Of a stretch of DNA of 64,000 nt, positions 10,053 through 16,912 are shown in pieces. Each line of letters opens with the position of its first letter. The first letter of the stretch is position 1. This stretch comes from Listeria weihenstephanensis (GTDB taxonomy: Bacteria; Bacillota; Bacilli; Lactobacillales; Listeriaceae). The DNA lies in assembly GCF_003534205.1 (NCBI RefSeq), contig NZ_CP011102.1, positions 387,001 to 451,000 of the forward strand, in the 5' to 3' direction. A model generated the notes under the pieces. It worked only from the letters and a program-made list of their open reading frames with translations. It was not told where the DNA came from and ran no database searches. The translations under genes and the position numbers were made by a program.

Positions 10053-10393
10053 GCCCAGCGTGACGATAAACGCTTATCTTCGTCGTTAAAGTCTCCGCCC
10101 AGGTGCTCGTGTACACATCGTACATTCCGCTCCAGTGCTCGACTTTGCCTAGAATATAAGCATTTCTCGCCAGGCTGGGGTTCAGCGGGAAATCGAGAAT
10201 GACGGTTTTTCATGAATGCTAAGTTAGGTTGTTTAGAGGCTCCCACCTCTTTTATGACGAAGTATGTGAATGGCAGTGGTAATCCCCTTTATTACTGCTA
10301 ATTCGATGCTTTTAAAAATTTTATTTGGTAGTAGATTTGGAATTTTAGATTTTTATGTTCAATAATACACATATGGGAAAGGAAGTTTTTAGA
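10053..10393. other. Intergenic region with repeat copy 1
   Basis: The gap between the oxidoreductase and aroE. Besides the repeat at 10054-10179 it contains an AT-rich stretch (10300-10370) that could hold the aroE promoter, but I cannot place clear -35/-10 boxes. No supported gene. Confidence 0.5.
10054..10179. repeat. Dispersed structured repeat, copy 1
   Basis: Starts 2 bases after the oxidoreductase stop. Outer arms of 24 bases (CCCAGCGTG...CGCTTAT against ATAAGC...GGCTGGG) match at about 20 positions. Inside are two tandem copies of a roughly 27-base motif (10081-10108 and 10116-10141, top-strand core TTCCGCTCC-(A/G)GTGCTC). The same architecture and core recur at 38927-39114. It is a Listeriaceae-type intergenic repeat of unknown role, and it holds no transposase. 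Confidence 0.7.
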
Positions 10394-11257
10394 ATGGCAG
10401 AACGTATTTCTGGGAAGACGCAGTTGATTGGATTATTAGGTACGCCGATTTCGCACAGTTTATCGCCGAAGATGCATAATGAGGCTTTTGCGAAGTTAGG
10501 ATTGGATTATGTTTATTTGGCTTTTGATGTTGGTAATGAGCAGTTGGAGGACGTTATTAAGGGCTACCGGGCGCTTGGTGTTCGTGGAAGTAATGTGACG
10601 ATGCCGAATAAGGTGTTGGTGAAGAAATACTTGGATAAACTGTCTCCGGCGGCGGAACTTGCTGGTGCTGTGAATACGATCGTGAATGATGATGGTGTTT
10701 TGACGGGGCATATTACGGATGGAACGGGATATATGCGCGCGCTTGTTGAGGCGAATGTGGATATTATCGGAAAGAAAATGACGATCGCTGGTGCTGGCGG
10801 TGCTGCGACTGCGATTTGTATTCAGGCGGCACTTGATGGCGTGAAGGAAATTTCGATTTTCAATAAGAAGGATGCGTTTTTCGATCGTGCGGAGCAAACA
10901 GTTCAGGACATTAATGCAAAAACGGATTGTAAGGCGCAGTTGTTTGATTTGGATGATGTTGATGCTCTGCGCGCGGAGATTGCGGACAGTGTCATTTTCA
11001 CCAATGCGACGTCGATCGGTATGAAGCCGTATGTTGGACAAAGTGTTGTTCCAGATGCTTCTTATTTACGTCCTGATTTGATTGTGTCGGATGTTGTGTA
11101 TATTCCAACGAAAAGTCATTTGCTAGGGATGGCAGAGGGTGTTGGATGTGAGACGATTAATGGACTAGGCATGATGTTATGGCAAGGTGCGAAGGCATTT
11201 GAGATTTGGACTGGGGAAGAAATGCCTGTGGATTATATTAAGGAATTGTTATTCTAA
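10394..11257 (+). CDS. aroE: Shikimate/quinate dehydrogenase, YdiB type
   Basis: A 287-residue NAD(P)-dependent dehydrogenase interconverting shikimate or quinate with the 3-dehydro forms. Visible motifs: SHSLSPKMHN (substrate), NVTMPNK with the catalytic Lys, TDGTG, and the glycine-rich GAGGAATA. The loop after the second Rossmann strand reads FNKKDAFFDRA and the C-terminus GLGMMLWQGAKAFEIWTG, both close to E. coli YdiB rather than the biosynthetic NADP enzyme, so quinate/shikimate use with NAD is likely. The ATG at 10394 follows AAAGGAAG; the ATG at 10373 overlaps that site. The MFS carrier follows after 25 bases. Confidence 0.92.
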   Translation: MAERISGKTQLIGLLGTPISHSLSPKMHNEAFAKLGLDYVYLAFDVGNEQLEDVIKGYRALGVRGSNVTMPNKVLVKKYLDKLSPAAELAGAVNTIVNDDGVLTGHITDGTGYMRALVEANVDIIGKKMTIAGAGGAATAICIQAALDGVKEISIFNKKDAFFDRAEQTVQDINAKTDCKAQLFDLDDVDALRAEIADSVIFTNATSIGMKPYVGQSVVPDASYLRPDLIVSDVVYIPTKSHLLGMAEGVGCETINGLGMMLWQGAKAFEIWTGEEMPVDYIKELLF

Positions 11258-11282
11258 AAAAACAAATAAGGGAGTAAAGCAG

Positions 11283-12476
11283 ATGAAAAATAAGTACATG
11301 CCTACAGCGATTGGGCTTTATATTAACTACTTTGTGCATGGAATGGGCGTTTTAATTATTACGCTGAATATGACGTCTTTGTCGGAACAATGGGGAACGG
11401 ATAAAGCGGGGGTTGCGGTTGTTATTTCTTCGCTTGGAATTGGGCGTCTGCTCGTATTGTTTGTGTCGGGATGGTTGTCGGATAAATTTGGACGGAAGCC
11501 GTTTGTTTATTTAGGAATGGCGGCGTACTTGGCTTTCTTTATCGGGATTTTATTTAGTCCGACGATTGCTGTTGCTTATATTTTTGGTATTTTGGCAGGG
11601 ATTGCGAATTCGTTCCTTGATTCGGGTACATATCCAGCTTTGATGGAATCATTTCCGAAATCACCGGGAACAGCGAATGTTATTATTAAGGCCTTTATTT
11701 CTGGTGGTCAGTTCGCATTACCGCTTATTATTGGTGTTTTAGCGGCTACTGGTGCTTGGTATGGCTGGTCATTTATTGTTGCGATTGTTATTTTGGGAGC
11801 GAATGCGCTTTATCTCATGAAGCGGCCGTTTCCAAATCATAAACAGAGTGCGGATGATGCAGCTGCGGCGGATGTTCCTCAGACGGAATTTAAACAGAAG
11901 CCTAAGTTTATGGTGGAAGGAATTTGTTTCATTTTATACGGATATATTGCTCAAGCTACGTTTTACTTGGTAAGCCAGTGGTTGGCGCAGTATGGGGAAA
12001 GTGTCGCTGGAATGAGTCGTGGTTCTTCGTTATCGTTAGTTAGTATTTATACGATTGGGTCGCTTTCGTGTGTGTTCTTGACGTCAGCGCTTGTGAAGAA
12101 AATGGTTCGCCCGGTTTACTTTTTAGTACTGTATACGTTTATTTCGATGGTTGCTTTACTCGCGGTTTACCTGTTCCCAACGCCAGTTATGTGTTTTATC
12201 TTTGCGTTTGTGATCGGGTTCTCAGCTGCCGGTGGTGTTTTGCAACTGGGTCTTACGATTATGGCGGAGCTTTTCCCAGGTGGAAAGGGCACTGTGACGG
12301 GGATTTTTTATACAGCAGGAAGTATCGCTTCGTTTACGATTCCGCTAATTACGGGGCAAATGTCGAAAACTAGTATTGCGAATATTATGTTGTTTGACTT
12401 TTTTATCGCTGCGGCAGGTTTTCTGATTGCATTAATCATCTTTTATCGTTATCGTAAAGTAGTGAAGGTAAATTAG
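11283..12476 (+). CDS. MFS transporter
   Basis: A 397-residue, 12-helix major facilitator protein with the family loop motif GWLSDKFGRKPFVYLG between helices 2 and 3 and a central charged loop near residue 200. The ATG at 11283 is preceded by AAGGGAG. It sits between the shikimate dehydrogenase and dehydroquinase genes with gaps of 25 and 21 bases, so it probably carries shikimate, quinate or a related cyclic acid. That substrate is inferred from context. Confidence 0.85.
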   Translation: MKNKYMPTAIGLYINYFVHGMGVLIITLNMTSLSEQWGTDKAGVAVVISSLGIGRLLVLFVSGWLSDKFGRKPFVYLGMAAYLAFFIGILFSPTIAVAYIFGILAGIANSFLDSGTYPALMESFPKSPGTANVIIKAFISGGQFALPLIIGVLAATGAWYGWSFIVAIVILGANALYLMKRPFPNHKQSADDAAAADVPQTEFKQKPKFMVEGICFILYGYIAQATFYLVSQWLAQYGESVAGMSRGSSLSLVSIYTIGSLSCVFLTSALVKKMVRPVYFLVLYTFISMVALLAVYLFPTPVMCFIFAFVIGFSAAGGVLQLGLTIMAELFPGGKGTVTGIFYTAGSIASFTIPLITGQMSKTSIANIMLFDFFIAAAGFLIALIIFYRYRKVVKVN

Positions 12477-12497
12477 CATACGAGGAGGAAAACGGAT

Positions 12498-13262
12498 ATG
12501 AAAAGTGTGGCAGTGAGAGATATCGTGATTGGTGAGGGTGCGCCTAGTATTTGTGTCCCTATGGTCGGTGTGAATTCCGAACTATTGCTTGAAGAAGCGC
12601 GTATGCTGGTGGACATTGATTTGGACGCAGTGGAATGGCGTGTGGATTTTTATGAAGATGTGGCGGATATCGCGAAGGTGAAAAATATGTTGCGCGAGAT
12701 TCGGAGCATTTTAGGAAATATACCAGTTATATTCACGTTCCGAAGTGCGAAAGAGGGCGGTGAGCGTGAGTTTCCAGTAGCGGATTATGTGGCGCTGAAT
12801 AAGGAAGTTGCTGCGACTGGCATGGCGGATATCGTTGATGTGGAGCTATTTACGGGAGATCAGGAAGTGGCGGAACTTGTTGCGGCGATTCATGCAGCTG
12901 GTGCGAAAGTGATCATGTCGAATCATGATTTTGCGAAGACGCCGGCTGAGGATGAAATCGTGTCACGCCTTGTGAAGATGCAAGATTTCGGCGCGGATTT
13001 GCCTAAAATTGCTGTGATGCCGCAATCGCCTGCTGATGTATTGACGTTACTTAGTGCGACCAATACGATGCGTGAAAAATTTGCGGATCGTCCGATTGTA
13101 ACGATGTCGATGGCGGGAACTGGGGTTGTTTCTCGGTTAGCAGGAGAAATTTTCGGTTCGGCGTTGACATTCGGGGCTGCGAAAAAGGCTTCAGCGCCTG
13201 GTCAAGTTGCGGTGGATGAGTTACGACAAGTATTGGATTTATTGCACAAAAGTTTGAACTAA
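12498..13262 (+). CDS. aroD: 3-dehydroquinate dehydratase, type I
   Basis: A 254-residue Schiff-base aldolase-type dehydratase interconverting 3-dehydroquinate and 3-dehydroshikimate. Family residues are visible: EWRVDFYED (Glu and Arg of the substrate site), MSNHDF (catalytic His) and PKIAVMP (Schiff-base Lys), with SMAGTGVVSRLAG near the C-terminus. Length is normal. It follows AGGAGG by about 9 bases. With the YdiB-type dehydrogenase it would carry quinate to 3-dehydroshikimate and on to shikimate. A terminator follows at once, closing this operon. Confidence 0.94.
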   Translation: MKSVAVRDIVIGEGAPSICVPMVGVNSELLLEEARMLVDIDLDAVEWRVDFYEDVADIAKVKNMLREIRSILGNIPVIFTFRSAKEGGEREFPVADYVALNKEVAATGMADIVDVELFTGDQEVAELVAAIHAAGAKVIMSNHDFAKTPAEDEIVSRLVKMQDFGADLPKIAVMPQSPADVLTLLSATNTMREKFADRPIVTMSMAGTGVVSRLAGEIFGSALTFGAAKKASAPGQVAVDELRQVLDLLHKSLN

Positions 13263-13271
13263 TAAATAATG

Positions 13272-13306
13272 CCTCTTAGGAAATATTTCGTTTTCTAAGA
13301 GGTTTT
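13272..13306 (+). terminator. Terminator after aroD
   Basis: CCTCTTAGGAAA pairs with TTTTCTAAGAGG (one G-U) across a 7-base loop, followed by TTTT. It ends the oxidoreductase-aroE-MFS-aroD transcript. Confidence 0.8.
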
Positions 13307-13340
13307 GTTGGTTTTCACTATATTTTAATCATTTTTTATA

Positions 13341-13349
13341 TGGTATAAT
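13341..13349 (+). promoter_or_regulatory. Extended -10 promoter of the second MFS gene
   Basis: TGGTATAAT, an extended -10 box, lies about 45 bases before the start codon. The -35 region (about 13323) is weak, as is common with extended -10 promoters. Confidence 0.6.
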
Positions 13350-13394
13350 TAATGCTCAATTGTGAACAATGTATGCACCTTGGGAGGGGAAAAG

Positions 13395-14711
13395 ATGGAA
13401 CGACAAATAGAATTGGGGAAAGTTATCACAACAAAGAAAAAGTTTAGATTTTGGATAGGCTTGTTACTTGGTTTCGGCTGTTTAGTGAACTATTTTGATC
13501 GTATTAATTTGACGGTAGCAGGGCAAGTTTTAATGGATGAACTCAGCATTTCGCCAGCGATGTTTGGTATTTTGTTATCTTCTTTTTCTTGGACGTATGC
13601 GCTGATGCAGATTCCGATGGGCTTAGTATTGGACCGGATCGGTGTAAAGTGGTTGAACCGGGTGTGTTCGATTGTTTGGGTTTTTGCGACGGGACTTACG
13701 GCGTTTATTAGTGGATTATTGCCATTATTTATTTTAAGATTATCGCTTGGTGTGGCGGAGGCTCCGGCGTTTAGTGCGGCTTCGAAAGCAACGGGATATT
13801 GGTTTCCGCTGAAGGAACGTGGTTTTGCGACGGCGATGTTTGATATGTCGTCCAAACTATCAAATGTGATCGGTGTGCCCCTGGTTGCTTTTGTTATTTC
13901 GAAATGGGGCTGGCGTGAGGCGTTTTTGCTAACCGCGGCGATTAGTATTGTTTATTGTGTTTGGTTTTGGTTGCTTTATCGTGATCCTGAGGAACATCCA
14001 CGACTTTCAAAAGAGGAATTGGATTATATTCAGGCGGGCGATGTGCAAAAACAGGTCGCGCAAGGTGAGGGTAGTAGCTTGTTGTACTTGATGAAACAGC
14101 GTAAATTGTGGGCGCTTGCGATTGGTGCGGCTGCGTATAATTATTCGTTTTTCTTGTTTTTGACGTGGTTGCCTAACTATTTGATGCAGGAACTTCATTT
14201 GGATATTATGAAATCGGGTTTATATACGGCGATTCCGTGGGCTTGTGGGGCGCTGTCTAGTATTTTAATTGGCGGATTGTTCGTTGATTTTCTGATTAAG
14301 CGAGGATTTGATCCGTCGAAGGTGCGGAAGTTATTTTTGACGATTGGGATGTTGCTTGGACTCGCGGTTATTGGGGCGGCAACAACGACGGATACGCGGA
14401 CGGCAATTATCTTCTTTAGCATCGCGGTTTCGGGAATTTGTATTGCGTCTACGATTAATTGGTCGATGCCATCGATCTTAGCGCCGAATGGTTCGGTTGG
14501 TGCGGTGAGTGGGTTTATGAACTTTATTGGTAACTTGACGGCGATTGCAGCTCCGATTGTGACTGGGTTTATCGTCGGCGCGACGGGCAGTTTCTCGATT
14601 GCGTTTGTTGTGGCGGGTGTCGTGATGGTGATTGGAATTTTATCAATCACAATTTTCTTAGGTCGTATTGAAAAAATTCCAGATCAAGAGAAAAAGGTGA
14701 TTTTGGACTGA
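13395..14711 (+). CDS. MFS transporter, anion:cation symporter type
   Basis: A 438-residue, 12-helix carrier resembling the ACS group (hexuronate/glucarate/phthalate transporters): NYFDRINLTVAG in helix 1, MGLVLDRIGVKWLNRV in loop 2-3 and PAFSAASKATGYWFP after helix 4. The ATG at 13395 follows GGGAGGGG. It has its own promoter after the aroD terminator, so it is a separate unit next to the shikimate block. Import of an organic acid such as quinate or shikimate is plausible but unproven. Confidence 0.85.
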   Translation: MERQIELGKVITTKKKFRFWIGLLLGFGCLVNYFDRINLTVAGQVLMDELSISPAMFGILLSSFSWTYALMQIPMGLVLDRIGVKWLNRVCSIVWVFATGLTAFISGLLPLFILRLSLGVAEAPAFSAASKATGYWFPLKERGFATAMFDMSSKLSNVIGVPLVAFVISKWGWREAFLLTAAISIVYCVWFWLLYRDPEEHPRLSKEELDYIQAGDVQKQVAQGEGSSLLYLMKQRKLWALAIGAAAYNYSFFLFLTWLPNYLMQELHLDIMKSGLYTAIPWACGALSSILIGGLFVDFLIKRGFDPSKVRKLFLTIGMLLGLAVIGAATTTDTRTAIIFFSIAVSGICIASTINWSMPSILAPNGSVGAVSGFMNFIGNLTAIAAPIVTGFIVGATGSFSIAFVVAGVVMVIGILSITIFLGRIEKIPDQEKKVILD

Positions 14712-14740
14712 TCACTAGGTACAACTCGAGTTTGTATCAA

Positions 14741-14813
14741 CGCACTATTTTCGGAAATAGCGTGTGAAGAAGTGTCATTTTTTGTCGTGAATCAAGAGGA
14801 ATCTCTTATTCGC
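14741..14813 (+). repeat. Hairpin element, copy B (GTGAATC family)
   Basis: First hairpin CGCACTATTT / AAATAGCGTG, then a six-T run at 14778-14783, then GTGAATCAAGAG, loop GAAT, CTCTTATTCGC (14787-14813). The second hairpin matches the one at 6057-6083 with compensating changes (GGG/CCC to GAG/CTC). It lies downstream of an operon, as does copy A. Confidence 0.55.
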
Positions 14814-14832
14814 GCTTGCATAGTCACATTCA

Positions 14833-14866
14833 AAGCCCCATCTTGGCATAAGATGGGGCTTCTTTA
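14833..14866 (+). terminator. Strong hairpin terminator
   Basis: A perfect 12-bp stem, AAGCCCCATCTT / AAGATGGGGCTT with a 5-base loop, then TCTTTAT. It lies between the convergent MFS and Crp-like genes; the T-rich side faces the + strand. Confidence 0.75.
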
Positions 14867-14880
14867 TCGCATTGCGCCAA

Positions 14881-15585
14881 TCAAAAAGGTGGTTTCTCTT
14901 CTATATCCGTACCAAGAATATCTTGAAGCACGCCCATTTTCTTGATAACCCATGGTGCATTCTGCGATACTAGGATATCTTGTTTCCGCAGTTTGGCCAG
15001 TACTGCCGTCGTATAGCTCTTTGATGTATCAGACATATCCGCAATAACGGCGTAACTTGTGAATAACGGCAATTCTCTTTGATCGTCTTTCACCCGCATA
15101 CCGAACCGAGCCAAGCGTAGTAACGTAAAGATGACGCGTTTTTCTGCATCCATTTTGCGCATAGTCGCTAAAGTATAAAGTCGATAGCGTGATTCTACTG
15201 CAAATTGAAGTAGGATGAAATTCTTGGGATCTTCTGTTCGTAATACCCCACGCAAATACTCAAAATCAATCTCCCACCAAACAGCGTCTGATAAAAAAGA
15301 GAAATTCGTCTCATACGGGATATGTTCCTCTATAATTGGCAGGGTTACGAATTCGCCAGGAAAATTGATGAAATAATTACTCACGCCATCTTCCCCAATA
15401 AAACGTTGCTGCAAGTAGCCACTTTCTAGTAGATAGCAAACCTTGCGACTATTGCCTATCGTCATACTAGTGCCCTTCGCGACCCGATGCTGCGTACAAA
15501 AGTGATTGAAATTTTTATCGGATTTCAGGATTTTTAGAATGTTGGAAAAGGAAGCGTAGGATTCTAACTCGGTTTTCTTATACAT
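14881..15585 (-). CDS. Crp/Fnr-family (PrfA-like) regulator
   Basis: A 234-residue regulator with an N-terminal cyclic-nucleotide-type beta-roll (about 25-120), a dimerisation helix (about 125-150, VESRYRLYTLATMRKM) and a C-terminal winged HTH (about 165-225, SYAVIADMSDTSKSYTTAVLAKL). No Fe-S Cys cluster or cAMP phosphate-binding loop is evident. I prefer the second ATG (15585), because GGGG of the ribosome site abuts the first ATG at 15594. It is divergent from another Crp-like gene across about 530 bases. Targets are unknown; the adjacent surface-protein and polysaccharide genes are candidates. Confidence 0.85.
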   Translation of the reverse strand: MYKKTELESYASFSNILKILKSDKNFNHFCTQHRVAKGTSMTIGNSRKVCYLLESGYLQQRFIGEDGVSNYFINFPGEFVTLPIIEEHIPYETNFSFLSDAVWWEIDFEYLRGVLRTEDPKNFILLQFAVESRYRLYTLATMRKMDAEKRVIFTLLRLARFGMRVKDDQRELPLFTSYAVIADMSDTSKSYTTAVLAKLRKQDILVSQNAPWVIKKMGVLQDILGTDIEEKPPF

Positions 15586-16114
15586 ATATATCATCCCCTT
15601 TTTTAAGTTAACATCATACCTTTAAAAGTATCAATAAAGCTTATCAGTACCCAAAAAGGTGCGGTGTAGCGAAATTTGATGCTTTTTATATTGTTCACAA
15701 AACGTTCAAAAAGCAGGCGTTATAGAGCCTAATTTCGTTTTTTTACGTATTTAGAAATTTAAAAAAGAGCTTTGCATACTGATTTAGGTATGGTAGGACT
15801 TTTGTGAAATTTTATCAGTATCGCGCTTAAAAAGCAAAGAATTACAAAGCGAGATATACTAGGTTCATCGAAAAGAAACATCCTGAAAAACAAGAAAGGA
15901 ATGAAACAACGAGTATACACGGCGCGCTCCATCTACATATATAATTACCCAAATAATGAACAAGCTAGTCGTGGTAGCAGGCATTAATTAAAAATTACAC
16001 GTCACAAAATGTACGAAAATAAATGAATTTCTCGTCTCATAAGTTCCATCAACGTAAAAAAGTACATGATAAGATAAATATAGCGAAAGGCAGTGAAGAG
16101 AGGGGTGAAGGCTT
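15586..16114. other. Divergent intergenic region between two Crp-like genes
   Basis: About 530 AT-rich bases. TTATCAGTA occurs at 15641-15649 and 15812-15820, and its inverse core TACTGAT at 15777-15783, so three copies of one heptamer in both orientations could be operator half-sites. Two short open frames (15901, 28 codons; 15958, 11 codons) lack spaced ribosome sites and are not called. No clear promoter could be placed. Confidence 0.4.
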
Positions 16115-16789
16115 ATTAGTTATTTAGAACTCTTCGATAAGAGTGTCATTGAGCAAGAGTTTAGTAGTTTACAATTATTAAAAGTACTGTCCGACGAAAA
16201 TTATTATCCGATTCATAAAGAAAAAGTTTTTTTCCATAAAAAAGATATACTTTGCTTGGAAGATGTAGTACAAGATTCCATCTATTTTGTTCAAGCTGGC
16301 ATTTGTGAGTCGTCAAAACATGGACACACGATGAGCTTTATTGGAAAACATGATATTGTCGGTATTAGCGATATATTAGGAAACGAAGAATCGTTCGTTA
16401 GTGTGATAGCTTTAACAGATACGATAGCTTGGCGTTTTTCAAAGGAAGAAGTGATGAGAAAACTGATGTACTCTCAAGAAGGGGCATTTTATCTCTATCA
16501 CTATATGAAAAGGATGAATATCAAATTATTAGAAAAGTATACATTACAAACGTTTGATACACGAGAACAATTGATTGGAATATTAACGTATTTGGGACAA
16601 CTTTACGGGGAAGACGAGCCTAATCAAATGAAATTACCGAAAATTTTCACGAAACAGATTATTGCGAATTACATGGGTGCATCCCGCCAACATATTTCAC
16701 GCCTGTGTAAGCAGTTAGAAATGGAAGGCGTCTTTGAAAAAGATGAGCACCGATTTATCTTGAATAAGAAAGAGATAGCCCATGTATGA
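16115..16789 (+). CDS. Crp/Fnr-family regulator with an apparent ATT start
   Basis: The frame is open from 16109 and encodes ISYLELFDKSVIEQEFSSLQ, then a beta-roll (to about residue 125), a dimer helix and a winged HTH (about 165-215, FTKQIIANYMGASRQHISRLCKQL). From 16115 the protein has 224 residues, normal for the family. The first conventional start, TTG at 16256, would remove about 47 residues of the beta-roll and has no ribosome site, whereas AGAGGGGTGAAG lies just before ATT at 16115. ATT initiation as in infC is therefore likely; a lost start codon (pseudogene) or a sequence error are alternatives. Confidence 0.7.
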   Translation: MSYLELFDKSVIEQEFSSLQLLKVLSDENYYPIHKEKVFFHKKDILCLEDVVQDSIYFVQAGICESSKHGHTMSFIGKHDIVGISDILGNEESFVSVIALTDTIAWRFSKEEVMRKLMYSQEGAFYLYHYMKRMNIKLLEKYTLQTFDTREQLIGILTYLGQLYGEDEPNQMKLPKIFTKQIIANYMGASRQHISRLCKQLEMEGVFEKDEHRFILNKKEIAHV

Positions 16790-16912
16790 TAAATAAATGA
16801 AAACCTGGAAGGGCGGTGATGCTTGGGAACAGGCAGCGACATCGATGGAAGTGGCAAGAAAGCAGAACGAAAAGCAACAAAAAACCAAATTTGAAGGAGA
16901 TTGAAAAATATA

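Noticed and set aside
10247..10393. Promoter for aroE
   Set aside because: AT-rich sequence is present, but no hexamer pair with acceptable spacing could be identified; read-through from the oxidoreductase gene is equally possible.
15600..15625. PrfA-box-like TTAACATCATACC near the first Crp-like gene
   Set aside because: Only one half of the TTAACANNTGTTAA palindrome is present.
15901..15987. 28-codon ORF (MKQRVYTARS...) between the Crp-like genes
   Set aside because: The GAAAGGA preceding it directly abuts the ATG, leaving no proper spacing; composition is not protein-like.
15958..15993. 11-codon ORF MNKLVVVAGIN between the Crp-like genes
   Set aside because: Signal-peptide-like in composition, but there is no ribosome site and no Rgg-type receptor beside it.
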